In this document: piece by piece, positions 46,505 through 56,375 of the stretch
How the letters are laid out: each line of letters starts with the position of its first letter
Position numbering within the stretch: the stretch's first letter is position 1
Assembly: GCA_964383365.1 (NCBI GenBank)
Contig: CAYLHF010000005.1
Coordinates: forward strand, 68,154-132,153
Length of the DNA stretch: 64,000 bases
Origin: CAYLHF01 sp964383365
Lineage (GTDB): Bacteria > Bacteroidota > Rhodothermia > Rhodothermales > UBA10348
Direction: 5' to 3'
The notes under the pieces: model-generated
The model's database searches: none
What the model was told of the DNA's origin: nothing
Seen by the model: the letters and a program-made list of their open reading frames with translations, nothing else
Made by a program: the position numbers and the translations under genes

Positions 46505-46610
46505 TCAGAAAGAAACGGGAAGAAACCGAAAGAAAAAATTAGCCACCCGTAAACGCATTCACCCGCTGATTGTTCGACCATTCCCCGACGGTACTTTTGA
46601 CTCGATGGAT

Positions 46611-48425
46611 CTAATTCCAGAGCCACTCTTTTCGCAATTCCAGCATGGCCCCATCAGGGTCCGTCTCCGTTTCTTCGAGGGTCACAACCTCCAGCGTGGG
46701 ATCTTCCGTGAGCGTGACGTCCGCCTCGACCCTCCTACCTCGTTGCCGGTAGACGATATGCAGGACATCGCCGGGCACCGACCGATCAACAACGGCATCC
46801 AGGTATGCTGCCGCTGTGACGTCATGACCGTCGATAGACAGGATAAGATCGCCCTCGTCCACGCCGGCGACATAGAGTGGGGTACCTTCGACCGGTGCGC
46901 GCATCACCACTACGTCTCCACTCCGGTCGGCAATCCGTCCTCCGAGCACCGCCTTTCCGGGGTTTTTCTTGCGAAGAATGAAGCCGGCCCGACCCAGGAG
47001 TGACGCATAATCGGGTACGTCTCTTCCGGTCACATATCGATCGAAGAACGACCCGGCGAATCCTTCGTCTCCGGTATAATCGGCAAGTGTCGCTTCGATG
47101 TCTTCGAGACGATAGGCTGTTTCGTTTCTGCCGAAGACATCCCACATCGCTCTCATGAACCCATCCATCGTCTGATCGAATCGGGTTCGCAGATCCAGAT
47201 CCAATGCCAGACCGAGGGCACTCCCCCACGTATAATAGGAGATAAACGTGTTGGCATAATTCAGACGGTCCCCGAACGATGAACGATCGACCATCGGGGC
47301 CTGTTGACTCATTTCGGACGCTGATCGGTGACTTCTGCCGGGAGCGTTGATGACCGTATTCAGCGTTCTCGACAGGCTGTGGGCGTACTCCTCGGTAGTC
47401 GAAAGATTGGCGCGCCTGATGGACAGGCCTGTGTAGTAACTGGTTACGCCTTCAGCGAACCACATGGACCGGGACTGATTGACGTGTTCGAAATTGAATG
47501 GTTCGATCCCTACCGGACGTATCCTCTCGACGTTCCACTGATGAAAAAATTCATGGGCGACCGTCCCCAGATTTGCTTTCCCATCGTCACTGAGTGGTGT
47601 CGTGCCGATTACGATGGTCGAATTTCTGTGCTCCATGCCATCGCCGTGGACATAGGGAAGATAATCTGCGATAAATGTATACGTACCACCATCGTAGGGT
47701 GGAGGGCCACCGAATACCTGATATTCCGCCTCCACAATCTTTTTTACGTTCTCGGTAAAGACATCTACCTGCTCATCGGTCCCATCGTGATGAACCGCCA
47801 GTCGTACCGTGTAGCCGCGGTCCACCTTCCATTCTCTCCAGGAAAAATCGCTCAGCTCTGTTGGCGAGTCCATGAAATACTGCAGGTGCGGTGCGCTGAA
47901 CGAGTCTGAATCATCCCCCGGACTCAACTGGGTCGCGATTTTCCAGTCTTCGTCCGGTCGACTGAAATGAATGGTTATCGGGGCGTCCTGCAGTCCCCGA
48001 GCCCACATAAATGTCGCCGGCATATTCAGGTGCGCATGGGTCGCATCGATCCCCGTAAACGTTCCGTCTGCCCAATCCGCAAAGAGCGTATAATGGACTA
48101 CGACGACTCCATCATGTCCGGATACATCCCACTGGTGTGGATTGGGATGGGCGATAACGAGCGTATTCCCGTGTGCGTCAGTCGCGGCTACATCGTACAC
48201 GTTTTTTGCAAACTCATGCAGCGCGTACCGGCCCGGAGATGTCCGGCTCATCCGTACTTCCAGCGCCTGGCCCCTCGGTACCTCTGAAAACGTCACGGTG
48301 ACATTGGCCTCATGATGTACCGCGTTTGGAAACGCAATTTCGTAATGGACGCCGGGATCGGCGGAAGACGCGGCGGCTGAGAAACCCAGAAGACACAGGA
48401 GTGGAAGAATCCGGAGCTTGAACAT
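46611..48425 (-). CDS. M61-family glycyl aminopeptidase, secreted
   Basis: 604 residues with signal peptide (ILPLLCLLGFSAAASSA). An N-terminal beta-domain precedes the gluzincin site VAHEFFHQWNVERIRP (HExxH) and MWFAEGVTSYYTGL (third ligand Glu). A PDZ domain lies near the C-terminus (LYVAGVDEGDLILSIDGHDV). Releases N-terminal Gly/Ala in the envelope (family). Separate promoter likely (123-bp spacer upstream). Confidence 0.93.
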   Translation of the reverse strand: MFKLRILPLLCLLGFSAAASSADPGVHYEIAFPNAVHHEANVTVTFSEVPRGQALEVRMSRTSPGRYALHEFAKNVYDVAATDAHGNTLVIAHPNPHQWDVSGHDGVVVVHYTLFADWADGTFTGIDATHAHLNMPATFMWARGLQDAPITIHFSRPDEDWKIATQLSPGDDSDSFSAPHLQYFMDSPTELSDFSWREWKVDRGYTVRLAVHHDGTDEQVDVFTENVKKIVEAEYQVFGGPPPYDGGTYTFIADYLPYVHGDGMEHRNSTIVIGTTPLSDDGKANLGTVAHEFFHQWNVERIRPVGIEPFNFEHVNQSRSMWFAEGVTSYYTGLSIRRANLSTTEEYAHSLSRTLNTVINAPGRSHRSASEMSQQAPMVDRSSFGDRLNYANTFISYYTWGSALGLALDLDLRTRFDQTMDGFMRAMWDVFGRNETAYRLEDIEATLADYTGDEGFAGSFFDRYVTGRDVPDYASLLGRAGFILRKKNPGKAVLGGRIADRSGDVVVMRAPVEGTPLYVAGVDEGDLILSIDGHDVTAAAYLDAVVDRSVPGDVLHIVYRQRGRRVEADVTLTEDPTLEVVTLEETETDPDGAMLELRKEWLWN

Positions 48426-48484
48426 CGGAAAAGTAGTAGGTTCAGGGCCTTGAGACAGGCCAGGATGAATAGATGCAGGATAGT

Positions 48485-48509
48485 ACGTACTGCTGCCGCT
48501 GGATCATAG
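48485..48509. repeat. Dispersed two-block motif, copy 2
   Basis: ACGTACTGCTGC (48485-48496) and GCTGGATCATAG (48498-48509), one base apart, upstream of the M61 gene by 60-84 bp. Same blocks and order as 40926-40965. Confidence 0.6.
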
Positions 48510-48548
48510 GGAGAAACGAATTTCAAGGAAACATGACGCCGTCCGGGG

Positions 48549-49202
48549 TTACGGATACACCCGGTACGACTTCCAGTCATTGTCGTCCCTCTCGTAGATG
48601 AGACGGTCGTGGAGCCGGTCGGCTCGTCCCTGCCAGAACTCGATCCTTTTTGGTACCAGGCGATACCCTCCCCAGAACGGTGGCAATGGAATCGGATCGG
48701 ATCCAAATTCTGCCTCCAACGTCCGGACACGCTCTTCGAGGTCGCTCCGCCTGGACAGTCGCCGACTCTGTTTCGACGCCCAGGCTCCAATCTTACTACC
48801 ATGGGCTCGCGTCTGGAAATAGGCGTCCGACTCCTCGGAACTGATTCGGTGAACCGTTCCCTCGAATCGGACCTGCCGCTGAAGAATCGCCCAGTGGAAG
48901 ACCAGGGCAGCTACGGGATTCTCTTCCAGATCCGCCGCTTTCCGACTCTCATAATTCGTAAAAAATGTGATGCCTTGTTCCGAATGATCTTTCATAAGGA
49001 CCATTCTGACCGACGGGACGGCGTCTCTGCTGGCCGTTGCCAGACTGACTGCTTCGGGTAGATACAGACCGGATTTGCACGCCACGTCGAACCACTCGGC
49101 GAAGAGTATGAACGGATCCTCCGATCCCGCAGCGTCACGGAGTCCCTGCACGGTTCCCCGGCCCGACGTAAAAAGCGCCCGTAACGAAGGAATAATACTC
49201 AT
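48549..49202 (-). CDS. pdxH: Pyridoxamine 5'-phosphate oxidase
   Basis: 217 residues; the FMN enzyme giving pyridoxal 5'-phosphate. Seen: SVRMVLMKDHSEQGITFFTN, SRKAADLEENPVAALVFHW, RQVRFEGTVHRIS, HGSKIGAWASKQSR, PFWGGYRLVPKRIEFWQGR, and ADRLHDRLIYER. Last gene of the ntrC-lolD-secreted protein-cyanophycinase-pdxH run, 7 bp behind its neighbour. Confidence 0.97.
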   Translation of the reverse strand: MSIIPSLRALFTSGRGTVQGLRDAAGSEDPFILFAEWFDVACKSGLYLPEAVSLATASRDAVPSVRMVLMKDHSEQGITFFTNYESRKAADLEENPVAALVFHWAILQRQVRFEGTVHRISSEESDAYFQTRAHGSKIGAWASKQSRRLSRRSDLEERVRTLEAEFGSDPIPLPPFWGGYRLVPKRIEFWQGRADRLHDRLIYERDDNDWKSYRVYP

Positions 49203-49209
49203 GCTGCAC

Positions 49210-50142
49210 TCACTGACGGGTTTCGTTCGAGCGTTGTAGCCGATTCTGAAGTCCCCTCACATCGTCTCCAATCGGAAGCCTCGATACCAGATCAAAGGAG
49301 TCACCCGCCGTCAAAAAATAAAACGGCGCGTCTGACCCGAGGCTGTTCTTCGAATCGTAAATAAGCACATAGCTGTTCCCGATCACCTCAAAGGAAGTCC
49401 CGTGAACCACGATCGCCGTGTCTTCGTCGAGGCCGATACCGAGCAGATCGGGATGGGCCTCGACGATTTCCAACATATCGAATGGCCGGTTCCGTTTGAG
49501 CACATGCTGATCCACCGCAACTCCGGAAAGAAAACCGAAACCTGCCTCATGATCTCCCATCATGATCGTGTTGGTACGCGAATCGCCGCGCGCCAGGTAG
49601 CTTCCCTGAATCGTTGCGCCAGCCGATGATCCTCCGATGGCTCCGCCTCTGGTGAGAACTCCCCGGAAGGCACCGAGTGCTTTCGTTCCGGCATAGGCGT
49701 CCATTAATCGCCACTGCCTTCCGCCGGAAAACCAGACTCCGGTGGCACGACTGATCGGACGGATGAATAAATCCGAATCCGCCTCCGTCGGGTCATACGT
49801 GTGAAGCACCGTAACATCCTTGACCCCGAGCTTCCTGAACGGATCGGCACACGAGCAGTCCTGGTCATAGGCTTGAGCACCGCCCGCTGTCGGAATGACC
49901 ACCAGGACCGCCTGGTCTCCTCCGGCGAGTGCAATGAATCGTTCAAATATGGCTGCATCTCTGATGCCACCGCCGGCCAGAAGCAGGGAGCCGGCTTCTG
50001 GTCCTCGGGACTGCGCATGCGTGGTACCGCTGAAGAGTACGGCCACAACGATGCACCATACGGGGATCTGGACGGCTACCTGGTTGAACCTGACGGCCGA
50101 TCTAGTGTGAGATGGAATAGTCGATGTGTACGAGTTTCTCAT
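49210..50142 (-). CDS. Cyanophycinase-family peptidase (S51), secreted
   Basis: 310 residues. Signal peptide VWCIVVAVLFSGTTHAQ at about 29-45. S51 marks: GSLLLAGGGIRDAAIFERF, LVVIPTAGGAQ, GVWFSGGRQWRLMDAY, nucleophile elbow GAIGGSSAGATIQG, and LLGIGLDEDTAIVVHG. Members split cyanophycin or Asp-containing dipeptides; a secreted form implies an external peptide. Six bp behind the preceding gene. Confidence 0.93.
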   Translation of the reverse strand: MRNSYTSTIPSHTRSAVRFNQVAVQIPVWCIVVAVLFSGTTHAQSRGPEAGSLLLAGGGIRDAAIFERFIALAGGDQAVLVVIPTAGGAQAYDQDCSCADPFRKLGVKDVTVLHTYDPTEADSDLFIRPISRATGVWFSGGRQWRLMDAYAGTKALGAFRGVLTRGGAIGGSSAGATIQGSYLARGDSRTNTIMMGDHEAGFGFLSGVAVDQHVLKRNRPFDMLEIVEAHPDLLGIGLDEDTAIVVHGTSFEVIGNSYVLIYDSKNSLGSDAPFYFLTAGDSFDLVSRLPIGDDVRGLQNRLQRSNETRQ

Positions 50143-50148
50143 GGGGAC

Positions 50149-50931
50149 CTAATCTATGGCGACGGCGAGCGTGTCGTGGTGCTCGGCGATAAGAGAACGG
50201 AGATACGGACTGATTCCGCCGACACCTTCGAATCCGGCATTGATAGCCGCTGTTTCCTCAAGGTCAGCCGGTGTATCTGCACTCTCGGCAAAGTGTTTGA
50301 TATCTCGGTAGCAACCGAGCGTGAACGCGTCGACTCCGCCCCCCGCGTCGCGCTCAAAAATAAAATTCGTCGGCCGATCGATTCCTCGAATAAATTCGTT
50401 CTCCATCCGACGCTGTCCCAGCAACTCTTTTCGCTTTCCGGGAAGAGCGGTGAACATCTCAATATGAAAAAATCGATTCTCCCGGAGCACGGGTTCCAAT
50501 GTCTCCCAATTTGGGCCACGGACAAAAAGATCTTCATGCCGGGCCGTCAGGGCGCTCTCTTCTTCGGACATGGCAATGAATCCGCTTTCTGCTGCGTCGA
50601 CCCCCTCCGTCCGGTCGAAGTACGACCGGTAAGATTTCATGGGGTATATGATGAGAAAATCCCATCGGTCACCCTGACTGTGGCGCATTCTGAACGGACG
50701 TGACTCGCCGCGCTCCTCCATCTCGGCGAACTGACCCTTCTGGAATGCGATTGCCTCACGATATTTTCCGGGAGCGGCCTGAATGAGGGCCACACGATAG
50801 AGATAGGTTCCGCTCATGTCCGCGGCATCGAGTTCGGTACTCGTCTGGGCCTGAACGCGCGGCGCACCCACAAACACATACAGTCCGATCAGGAGCAACA
50901 ACAGGACTCTTTCGCGATTCTCGATAAGCAT
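50149..50931 (-). CDS. Secreted protein with ABM-like repeats, unknown function
   Basis: 260 residues. Signal peptide LLLLLIGLYVFVGAPRVQAQ. Two stretches have the pattern of dimeric alpha/beta-barrel monooxygenase-like modules: YRVALIQAAPGKYREAIAFQ with WDFLIIYPMKSY, then FHIEMFTALPGKRKELLGQR with DAFTLGCYRDIKHFAES. Not identified further. 15 bp behind lolD. Confidence 0.75.
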   Translation of the reverse strand: MLIENRERVLLLLLIGLYVFVGAPRVQAQTSTELDAADMSGTYLYRVALIQAAPGKYREAIAFQKGQFAEMEERGESRPFRMRHSQGDRWDFLIIYPMKSYRSYFDRTEGVDAAESGFIAMSEEESALTARHEDLFVRGPNWETLEPVLRENRFFHIEMFTALPGKRKELLGQRRMENEFIRGIDRPTNFIFERDAGGGVDAFTLGCYRDIKHFAESADTPADLEETAAINAGFEGVGGISPYLRSLIAEHHDTLAVAID

Positions 50932-50946
50932 GGTCGTGCGATTATT

Positions 50947-51666
50947 TCAGGGTCGGTTAACGGACCCTAGTTTCCCATTTTCAAGGCAGACAACCCGATC
51001 CGCCAGAGCGGCAAATCCAGGATTATGTGTCACCATGATGAACGTTTGTTTCATCTCCCGTCCGAGACGAATGATTTCGTTGTGCAGCCGATCGGCCGTC
51101 GCCGTGTCCAGATTCCCGGTCGGCTCGTCGGCAAGGACGAGTTCGGGTTCGTTCATGAGGGCCCGGGCCATGGCAACGCGCTGTTTCTCACCACCCGAAA
51201 GTTCACTCGGCCGATGATTGGACCTCGCCGTCAGCCCCAGTCTATCGAGTAGTTCACCGGCCCGCGCCTGCGTCTCTGATCGGGGCGACCGCCTAATGAT
51301 CGCCGGCATCATCACATTCTCCAATGCATTGAACTCGGGAAGGAGATGATGAAACTGAAAGACGAATCCGATCGACTGGTTACGAAAGGCGGAGAGTTGC
51401 TCATCGGTACGATCGAACACATCCTGACCCGAAAAAACGATCGACCCCTGGTCCGGCCGATCCAGCGCCCCGAGAATGTGCAGGAGGGTGCTTTTTCCTG
51501 ATCCGCTCTCACCGATGACCGCCACAATCTCTCCTCGTTCTACGACAAGATCCAGGTCGTCCAGAACCTTAAGCATCCCCCCACGAACGGTGGGATACGT
51601 CTTGGACAGACCGGTCACGCTCAACAGGGGTTTATCCAGCGATCCTTTGATTGTCGTATCGGACAT
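50947..51666 (-). CDS. lolD: LolD-type ABC ATPase
   Basis: 239 residues from ATG 51666. Walker [22 protein letters not shown]-loop [20 protein letters not shown], signature [20 protein letters not shown], Walker [14 protein letters not shown]-loop [17 protein letters not shown]. [16 protein letters not shown] is characteristic of LolD, which powers lipoprotein release to the outer membrane; no LolC/E gene adjoins. A longer frame to 51756 would overlap ntrC and is less likely. Confidence 0.9.
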   Translation of the reverse strand: MSDTTIKGSLDKPLLSVTGLSKTYPTVRGGMLKVLDDLDLVVERGEIVAVIGESGSGKSTLLHILGALDRPDQGSIVFSGQDVFDRTDEQLSAFRNQSIGFVFQFHHLLPEFNALENVMMPAIIRRSPRSETQARAGELLDRLGLTARSNHRPSELSGGEKQRVAMARALMNEPELVLADEPTGNLDTATADRLHNEIIRLGREMKQTFIMVTHNPGFAALADRVVCLENGKLGSVNRP

Positions 51667-51688
51667 GCAGTTGAAATGGTGGGCCTGG

Positions 51689-53077
51689 TCAGTCGTCTGA
51701 ACGCTGAATGTCGTACTTACCCATCTTGTTGTAAAGGTGGGAACGTTGAATGCCAATCGCCTCTGCTGTCCGGGAGATATTCCAGTCGTTCAGCGAGAGT
51801 TTGTTTTCAATAAACAACTTTTCGGCCATATCCCTGAACTCGCTGAACTGTGAGAACTGGTCGACCATTCCCATGATGGGATTCGAAATGCTGCCACCCG
51901 GCGTCGCGTATCGATCCACATCAGCAAGCGAAATAGTGTCTCCCGGGCTGAGAATAAGCAGTCGCTCGACCACGTTGTGAAGCTCGCGAACGTTTCCCCG
52001 CCACTCAAATTTCTTGAGACCCGTCAGTGCTTCACTCGAAAATGGTTTGGGCTCCAGACCGTTCCGACGTGCTATCCGTTCGGCAATATGCGTCGTAATG
52101 ATGGGAATATCATCCCTGCGTTCGCGGAGTGGGGGCACATGAATCAGAATGACGCTTAATCGATGATACAGATCTTCCCGGAATTCATGCTGCTCAATCT
52201 GGTCCAGAAGCCGCTTATTCGTTGCGGCCACAACACGGACGTCCACGGGCAACGGCCGGTCGCCACCGACCCGTGTGATCTGATTCTCCTGAAGGGCCCG
52301 CAGTACTTTTGCCTGGGCAGAAAGGCTCATGTCCCCGATCTCATCCAGAAACAGCGTCCCGTTGTGGGACTGCTCAAACTTCCCGATGCGCTGCTTCGTC
52401 GCCCCCGTAAACGAGCCCTTCTCATGTCCAAATAACTCACTCTCGATGAGTTCACTCGGGATGGCGGCGCAGTTTACCTCGACGACCGGCCCCTGACTCC
52501 GTCTGGAGTAATGGTGAATCCATTTGGCGACGAGTTCCTTGCCCGTTCCCGGTTCTCCCGTGATCAGCACCCTGGCCTCCGTCGGTGCGACGCGCTCAAT
52601 CGTCTCCTTGATTTGACGCAGCGCGGGACTCTCTCCAAGCATCGGCGTCAGATCGGTGGCATGACGCTCGACGATCGTCTGGCGCATACGCTGGTTTTCG
52701 GCTTCGAGTTGTCCGCGGTCGAGGGCATTTCGAATCGTCAGCAGCAGCCGGTTCAGATCGGGTGGCTTCTCAATGAAATCATAGGCGCCGAATTTGGTCG
52801 CTTCTACGGCTGTCTCGATGTTTCCGTGGCCCGATATCATGACAACCGGCAGATCCGGCTGTTCGGAAGCCGTGATCTGAAGGACCTCCATTCCGTCACG
52901 TCGTGGCATCTTCACGTCCAGAAGAACCACATCGTATCGGTTTTTCTTCAACTTCTCGAGCGCGACCTCACCGTCCTCGGCCTCATCGACGGCGTAGTCT
53001 TCATATTCCAGAATCTCCTTCAGCGTGCGCCTGATGCTCGCTTCGTCGTCTACGATCAGGATTGTCGGAACGGCCAT
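51689..53077 (-). CDS. Sigma-54-dependent response regulator, NtrC family
   Basis: 462 residues. Receiver at 1-120 with [14 protein letters not shown] and the phospho-acceptor in [16 protein letters not shown]+ domain with [16 protein letters not shown] (Walker A), [19 protein letters not shown] (the sigma-54 loop, GSFTGA variant), [16 protein letters not shown] (Walker B); C-terminal Fis-type helix-turn-helix ([19 protein letters not shown]). Activates sigma-54 promoters when phosphorylated. No histidine kinase adjoins. Heads a probable five-gene operon with lolD 22 bp behind. Confidence 0.95.
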   Translation of the reverse strand: MAVPTILIVDDEASIRRTLKEILEYEDYAVDEAEDGEVALEKLKKNRYDVVLLDVKMPRRDGMEVLQITASEQPDLPVVMISGHGNIETAVEATKFGAYDFIEKPPDLNRLLLTIRNALDRGQLEAENQRMRQTIVERHATDLTPMLGESPALRQIKETIERVAPTEARVLITGEPGTGKELVAKWIHHYSRRSQGPVVEVNCAAIPSELIESELFGHEKGSFTGATKQRIGKFEQSHNGTLFLDEIGDMSLSAQAKVLRALQENQITRVGGDRPLPVDVRVVAATNKRLLDQIEQHEFREDLYHRLSVILIHVPPLRERRDDIPIITTHIAERIARRNGLEPKPFSSEALTGLKKFEWRGNVRELHNVVERLLILSPGDTISLADVDRYATPGGSISNPIMGMVDQFSQFSEFRDMAEKLFIENKLSLNDWNISRTAEAIGIQRSHLYNKMGKYDIQRSDD

Positions 53078-53144
53078 GTATCAGCCTGTTTGATGTAGCT
53101 ACGGGGCCTCGAACACCGGCCCCACGCCTGAATACAGGTCCTCG

Positions 53145-53843
53145 TTATTCGGATGTTTCGAGACGAGCGATAAAAAAGTTGATGTCCTTCGCTTGCTGCG
53201 CATCCGGATACTGCTCACTCAGTTGCTCGTAAGCCGTCTTTGCACGATCCTTCTTACCGGCCCGCTCGAAAGATCGAGCCGCATTCAACAGATAATCGGG
53301 AGATGTTACCTTGTTCGGGAAGATATCTGCGGCGTCCATGTATAAATCGGCGGCACGAGAAAAATCTTCCCGGATTTCGTAGATCGCTGCCTCACCGGCC
53401 AGAGCACTCGCTCCCAGATAGTTGGAATCCTTATCGAAATCCTCAAAATACCCCAGCGCCCTGTCGTAATCTCCGGTCCTGAACAGGGCATCCGCAGCAT
53501 AAAAGCGTGCTAGATTTCCCGTCACCGTTCCACCGTATGTATTGACGACATCGATCATACCGGCGAAAGAGGCATCACCGTCGAGTGCCGCCTGGTACTC
53601 ACCGGCCTCATACTTCTGCACAGCCTGGGTAATCCGGCCCATGGCCTCTTCGTTCCTGCTGTCCTGCAGGAAAAAGTATCCCATACCCGCCGCGACGACC
53701 AGAACAATGGCGACGAGTGATCCGATCACGATGCCACGATTATTCTCTATGAAATCCAGGACATGAGCATAAAACGTAATGACGGTATCTTCCCGTAACT
53801 CGTGACGGCGGGAAATTTTCCGGGTAGGATTCAGCGTTGACAT
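53145..53843 (-). CDS. Membrane-anchored TPR protein
   Basis: 232 residues from ATG 53843. A cytosolic N-terminal segment, one membrane helix (IVIGSLVAIVLVVAAGMGYFF at about 40-60), then TPR-like helical repeats (AVQKYEAGEYQAALDG, FRTGDYDRALGYFEDFDKDS, FSRAADLYMDAADIFPN, AGKKDRAKTAYEQLSEQYPD). YfgM-like layout; a scaffold or chaperone-adaptor role is likely. The frame reaches 53948, but the extra 35 residues are unlikely. Confidence 0.85.
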   Translation of the reverse strand: MSTLNPTRKISRRHELREDTVITFYAHVLDFIENNRGIVIGSLVAIVLVVAAGMGYFFLQDSRNEEAMGRITQAVQKYEAGEYQAALDGDASFAGMIDVVNTYGGTVTGNLARFYAADALFRTGDYDRALGYFEDFDKDSNYLGASALAGEAAIYEIREDFSRAADLYMDAADIFPNKVTSPDYLLNAARSFERAGKKDRAKTAYEQLSEQYPDAQQAKDINFFIARLETSE

Positions 53844-54129
53844 ATGGTTCGGAGGCGGGTCGACGTGGGCCAACCCATTCTTTTTGAAGTCTAAAACGAT
53901 ACAGTCTGGTAAATTATCCTTTTTCCCCGGACCGTGCAACGAAAACACTCCCCTCGGAGATTCAATTGCATGAATCTTCCAAGTAGGACCTGGCCTCCTT
54001 TCTTAACCAATACTTGTTCCGATCTTTGTGCATCAGTTGGTGTCCGTTCCGATTTTGCGCGGTGCACCGATGCCGCCTGGTACCGGTTGCACAAGAAAGC
54101 ATAGCTGCCCATCAATACCCTCAGGAAAA

Positions 54130-55146
54130 ATGTCCATACGACTCGGCATCAATGGCTTCGGCCGCATTGGTAGACTTGTATTTCGATCTATCGTAGAACG
54201 CGGTTCCGACCAATTCAACATTGTCGGAGTGAATGACCTCACCGACGCTTCAACGCTCGCACACCTATTGAAATACGATTCCGTTCACGGTCGTTTTCCA
54301 GGCGATATATCGGTGGAAGGAAATACACTCATCGTAAACGGTGATCGTTTCGAAGTGTTTTCCGAGCGAGACCCGGCCAATCTCCCCTGGGCTGACAGTC
54401 GTACGGACGTGGTCGTTGAATCGACCGGTTTCTTCCGTACGCGGGATGCTGCAGCAGCTCATCTACGTGCGGGTGCAAAAAAAGTGGTCATCTCTGCACC
54501 GGCATCGGGAGCAATCGATGCCACGGTCGTGCTCGGGGTCAATGACGACACGCTCACAGGAGAAGAAGAGATTATTTCGAATGCCAGTTGCACGACGAAT
54601 TGTCTGGCTCCGATGGTTAAAGTGCTCGACGACGCATTCGGTGTCAAGCGCGGTCTCATGACGACCATTCATGCCTACACGTCAGACCAGCGGATACTGG
54701 ATGCACCCCACAAAGACCTCCGTCGGGCACGTGCGGCTGCTGTTTCCATGATTCCCACTACCACCGGTGCTGCAAAAGCCGTCGGGTTGGTCCTTCCGCA
54801 CCTCGCCGGAAAACTGGATGGGTTTGCCGTCCGCGTTCCCACCCCGGATGGATCGCTGACCGATGTGACGTTCGAAGTCGGAGAAGAGACAAACGCCGAG
54901 GACGTAAACCGGATGTTCAAGACGGCAGCGTCTGGCCGACTGAACGGAGTTCTCGAATATTCAGAAGAACCGTTGGTGTCTACGGACATCGTCCACAATC
55001 CGCATTCCTGCATTTTTGATGGGCTATCGACGATCGTCATGGGCAATATGGTGAAGGTCGTCGGATGGTATGATAATGAGTGGGGCTACTCGAATCGAAC
55101 CGTAGACATGGTCGCGGTGCTCGCCGACAAAGCAGGCATCTCGTAA
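54130..55146 (+). CDS. gap: Glyceraldehyde-3-phosphate dehydrogenase
   Basis: 338 residues from ATG 54130 with AGGA 5-8 bases upstream; the frame is open to 54028. NAD-dependent lower glycolysis. Seen: RLGINGFGRIGRLVFRSI (Rossmann), VVVESTGFFRTRDAAAAHL, active-site ISNASCTTNCLAPMVKV, MTTIHAYTSDQRILDAPH, VSMIPTTTGAAKAVGLV, and WYDNEWGYSNRTVDMV. First gene of a run with pgk. The 286 bp upstream (53844-54129) hold two divergent promoters I cannot place exactly. Confidence 0.98.
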   Translation: MSIRLGINGFGRIGRLVFRSIVERGSDQFNIVGVNDLTDASTLAHLLKYDSVHGRFPGDISVEGNTLIVNGDRFEVFSERDPANLPWADSRTDVVVESTGFFRTRDAAAAHLRAGAKKVVISAPASGAIDATVVLGVNDDTLTGEEEIISNASCTTNCLAPMVKVLDDAFGVKRGLMTTIHAYTSDQRILDAPHKDLRRARAAAVSMIPTTTGAAKAVGLVLPHLAGKLDGFAVRVPTPDGSLTDVTFEVGEETNAEDVNRMFKTAASGRLNGVLEYSEEPLVSTDIVHNPHSCIFDGLSTIVMGNMVKVVGWYDNEWGYSNRTVDMVAVLADKAGIS

Positions 55147-55160
55147 TCTGAAGACCGCAA

Positions 55161-56360
55161 ATGGAAAAAATGACGATGGATGCCGTCGACTGCACCGGTC
55201 GACGGGTCCTTGTGCGAGTGGACTTCAACGTACCTCTTCGAACCGGGGACGATGGTTGCATCGTGGTCTCGGATGACACCCGCATCCGGAGCGCTCTCCC
55301 TACCATTCGATCGGTATGCGCTCAGGGCGGAAAAGCGATTCTGATGAGTCATCTGGGGCGTCCGGGAGGCGAGGTGAACGATGAACTCAGACTCGAACCG
55401 GTTGCCGAACATCTGGCCGGATTGTTGAATGAACCGGTGACGTACCTGCACGAGACCCTCGGCCCCGAGGTAGAAGCGGTTGTCGGGGAAATGAATCCCG
55501 GAGACGTTCTTCTGCTCGAGAACACGCGTTTTTTGCCCGGTGAAAAACAGAATGATCCGGACATCGCCCGGCGATTGGCGAGGCTCGGCGATCTTTATAT
55601 AGATGATGCGTTCGGATCGAGCCATCGCGCACATGCCTCTACCGAGGGAGTTGCCAGCCTCGTTCGCCCGGCGGTCGCTGGAAAGCTGATGGAGAAAGAA
55701 CTGACCTGGCTCGGGAGTCTGCTGTCAAATCCATCGGCCCCGTTCTACGCGATTGTGGGCGGCGCGAAGGTCTCTGATAAGATCGGGGTCATCGAGCATC
55801 TCCTCGAATCGGTCGATGGCATTTTGATCGGCGGAGCGATGAGTTACACCTTTCTTCGGGCAAAGGGACTATCGACCGGTACGTCGCTGGTAGAGGAAGA
55901 CCGGATCGATACGGCACGCGATGTTCTATCGCTCTACGGCGACAGGATCTTCCTCCCGATCGATCATGTGGTCGCTTCCGAATTCTGCAACGAAGCGGAG
56001 TCTCGAATCGTACCGGATGGGATTCCGGAGGGAATGATGGGACTCGACATCGGTCCTGCCACTATTCGATTATGGAGCGAACTCATAGAGAATGCCCGAA
56101 CGCTCGTATGGAACGGTCCGATGGGTGTTTTTGAGATGCCGAATTTCTCGGCTGGCACCGTAGCGATCGCAGAGGCCCTTGCAAGAGCCACGGCAGCAGG
56201 GGCTTCGAGCGTGGTCGGCGGAGGCGATTCCGTAGCGGCCATTACGCAGGCGGGATTGGAAGACCAGGTGAGCCACGTCTCTACGGGAGGGGGTGCTATG
56301 CTCGAATTCCTAGAAGGAAAAACGCTTCCGGGTGTGGATGTCCTCAGCCCGGCCCACTGA
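55161..56360 (+). CDS. pgk: Phosphoglycerate kinase
   Basis: 399 residues, next glycolytic step after gap, 14 bp behind it. Seen: RVLVRVDFNVPLRTGDDG, AILMSHLGRPGG, LLLENTRFLPGEKQNDP, DLYIDDAFGSSHRAHASTEG, IVGGAKVSDKIGVIEHLL, GPMGVFEMPNFSAGT, and GGGDSVAAITQAG. Full length. Confidence 0.98.
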   Translation: MEKMTMDAVDCTGRRVLVRVDFNVPLRTGDDGCIVVSDDTRIRSALPTIRSVCAQGGKAILMSHLGRPGGEVNDELRLEPVAEHLAGLLNEPVTYLHETLGPEVEAVVGEMNPGDVLLLENTRFLPGEKQNDPDIARRLARLGDLYIDDAFGSSHRAHASTEGVASLVRPAVAGKLMEKELTWLGSLLSNPSAPFYAIVGGAKVSDKIGVIEHLLESVDGILIGGAMSYTFLRAKGLSTGTSLVEEDRIDTARDVLSLYGDRIFLPIDHVVASEFCNEAESRIVPDGIPEGMMGLDIGPATIRLWSELIENARTLVWNGPMGVFEMPNFSAGTVAIAEALARATAAGASSVVGGGDSVAAITQAGLEDQVSHVSTGGGAMLEFLEGKTLPGVDVLSPAH

Positions 56361-56375
56361 TTCAACCCGAATCAA

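Noticed and set aside
51689..53077. GSFTGA instead of GAFTGA as a sign of an inactive sigma-54 activator
   Set aside because: This variant occurs in active family members and all other motifs are intact.
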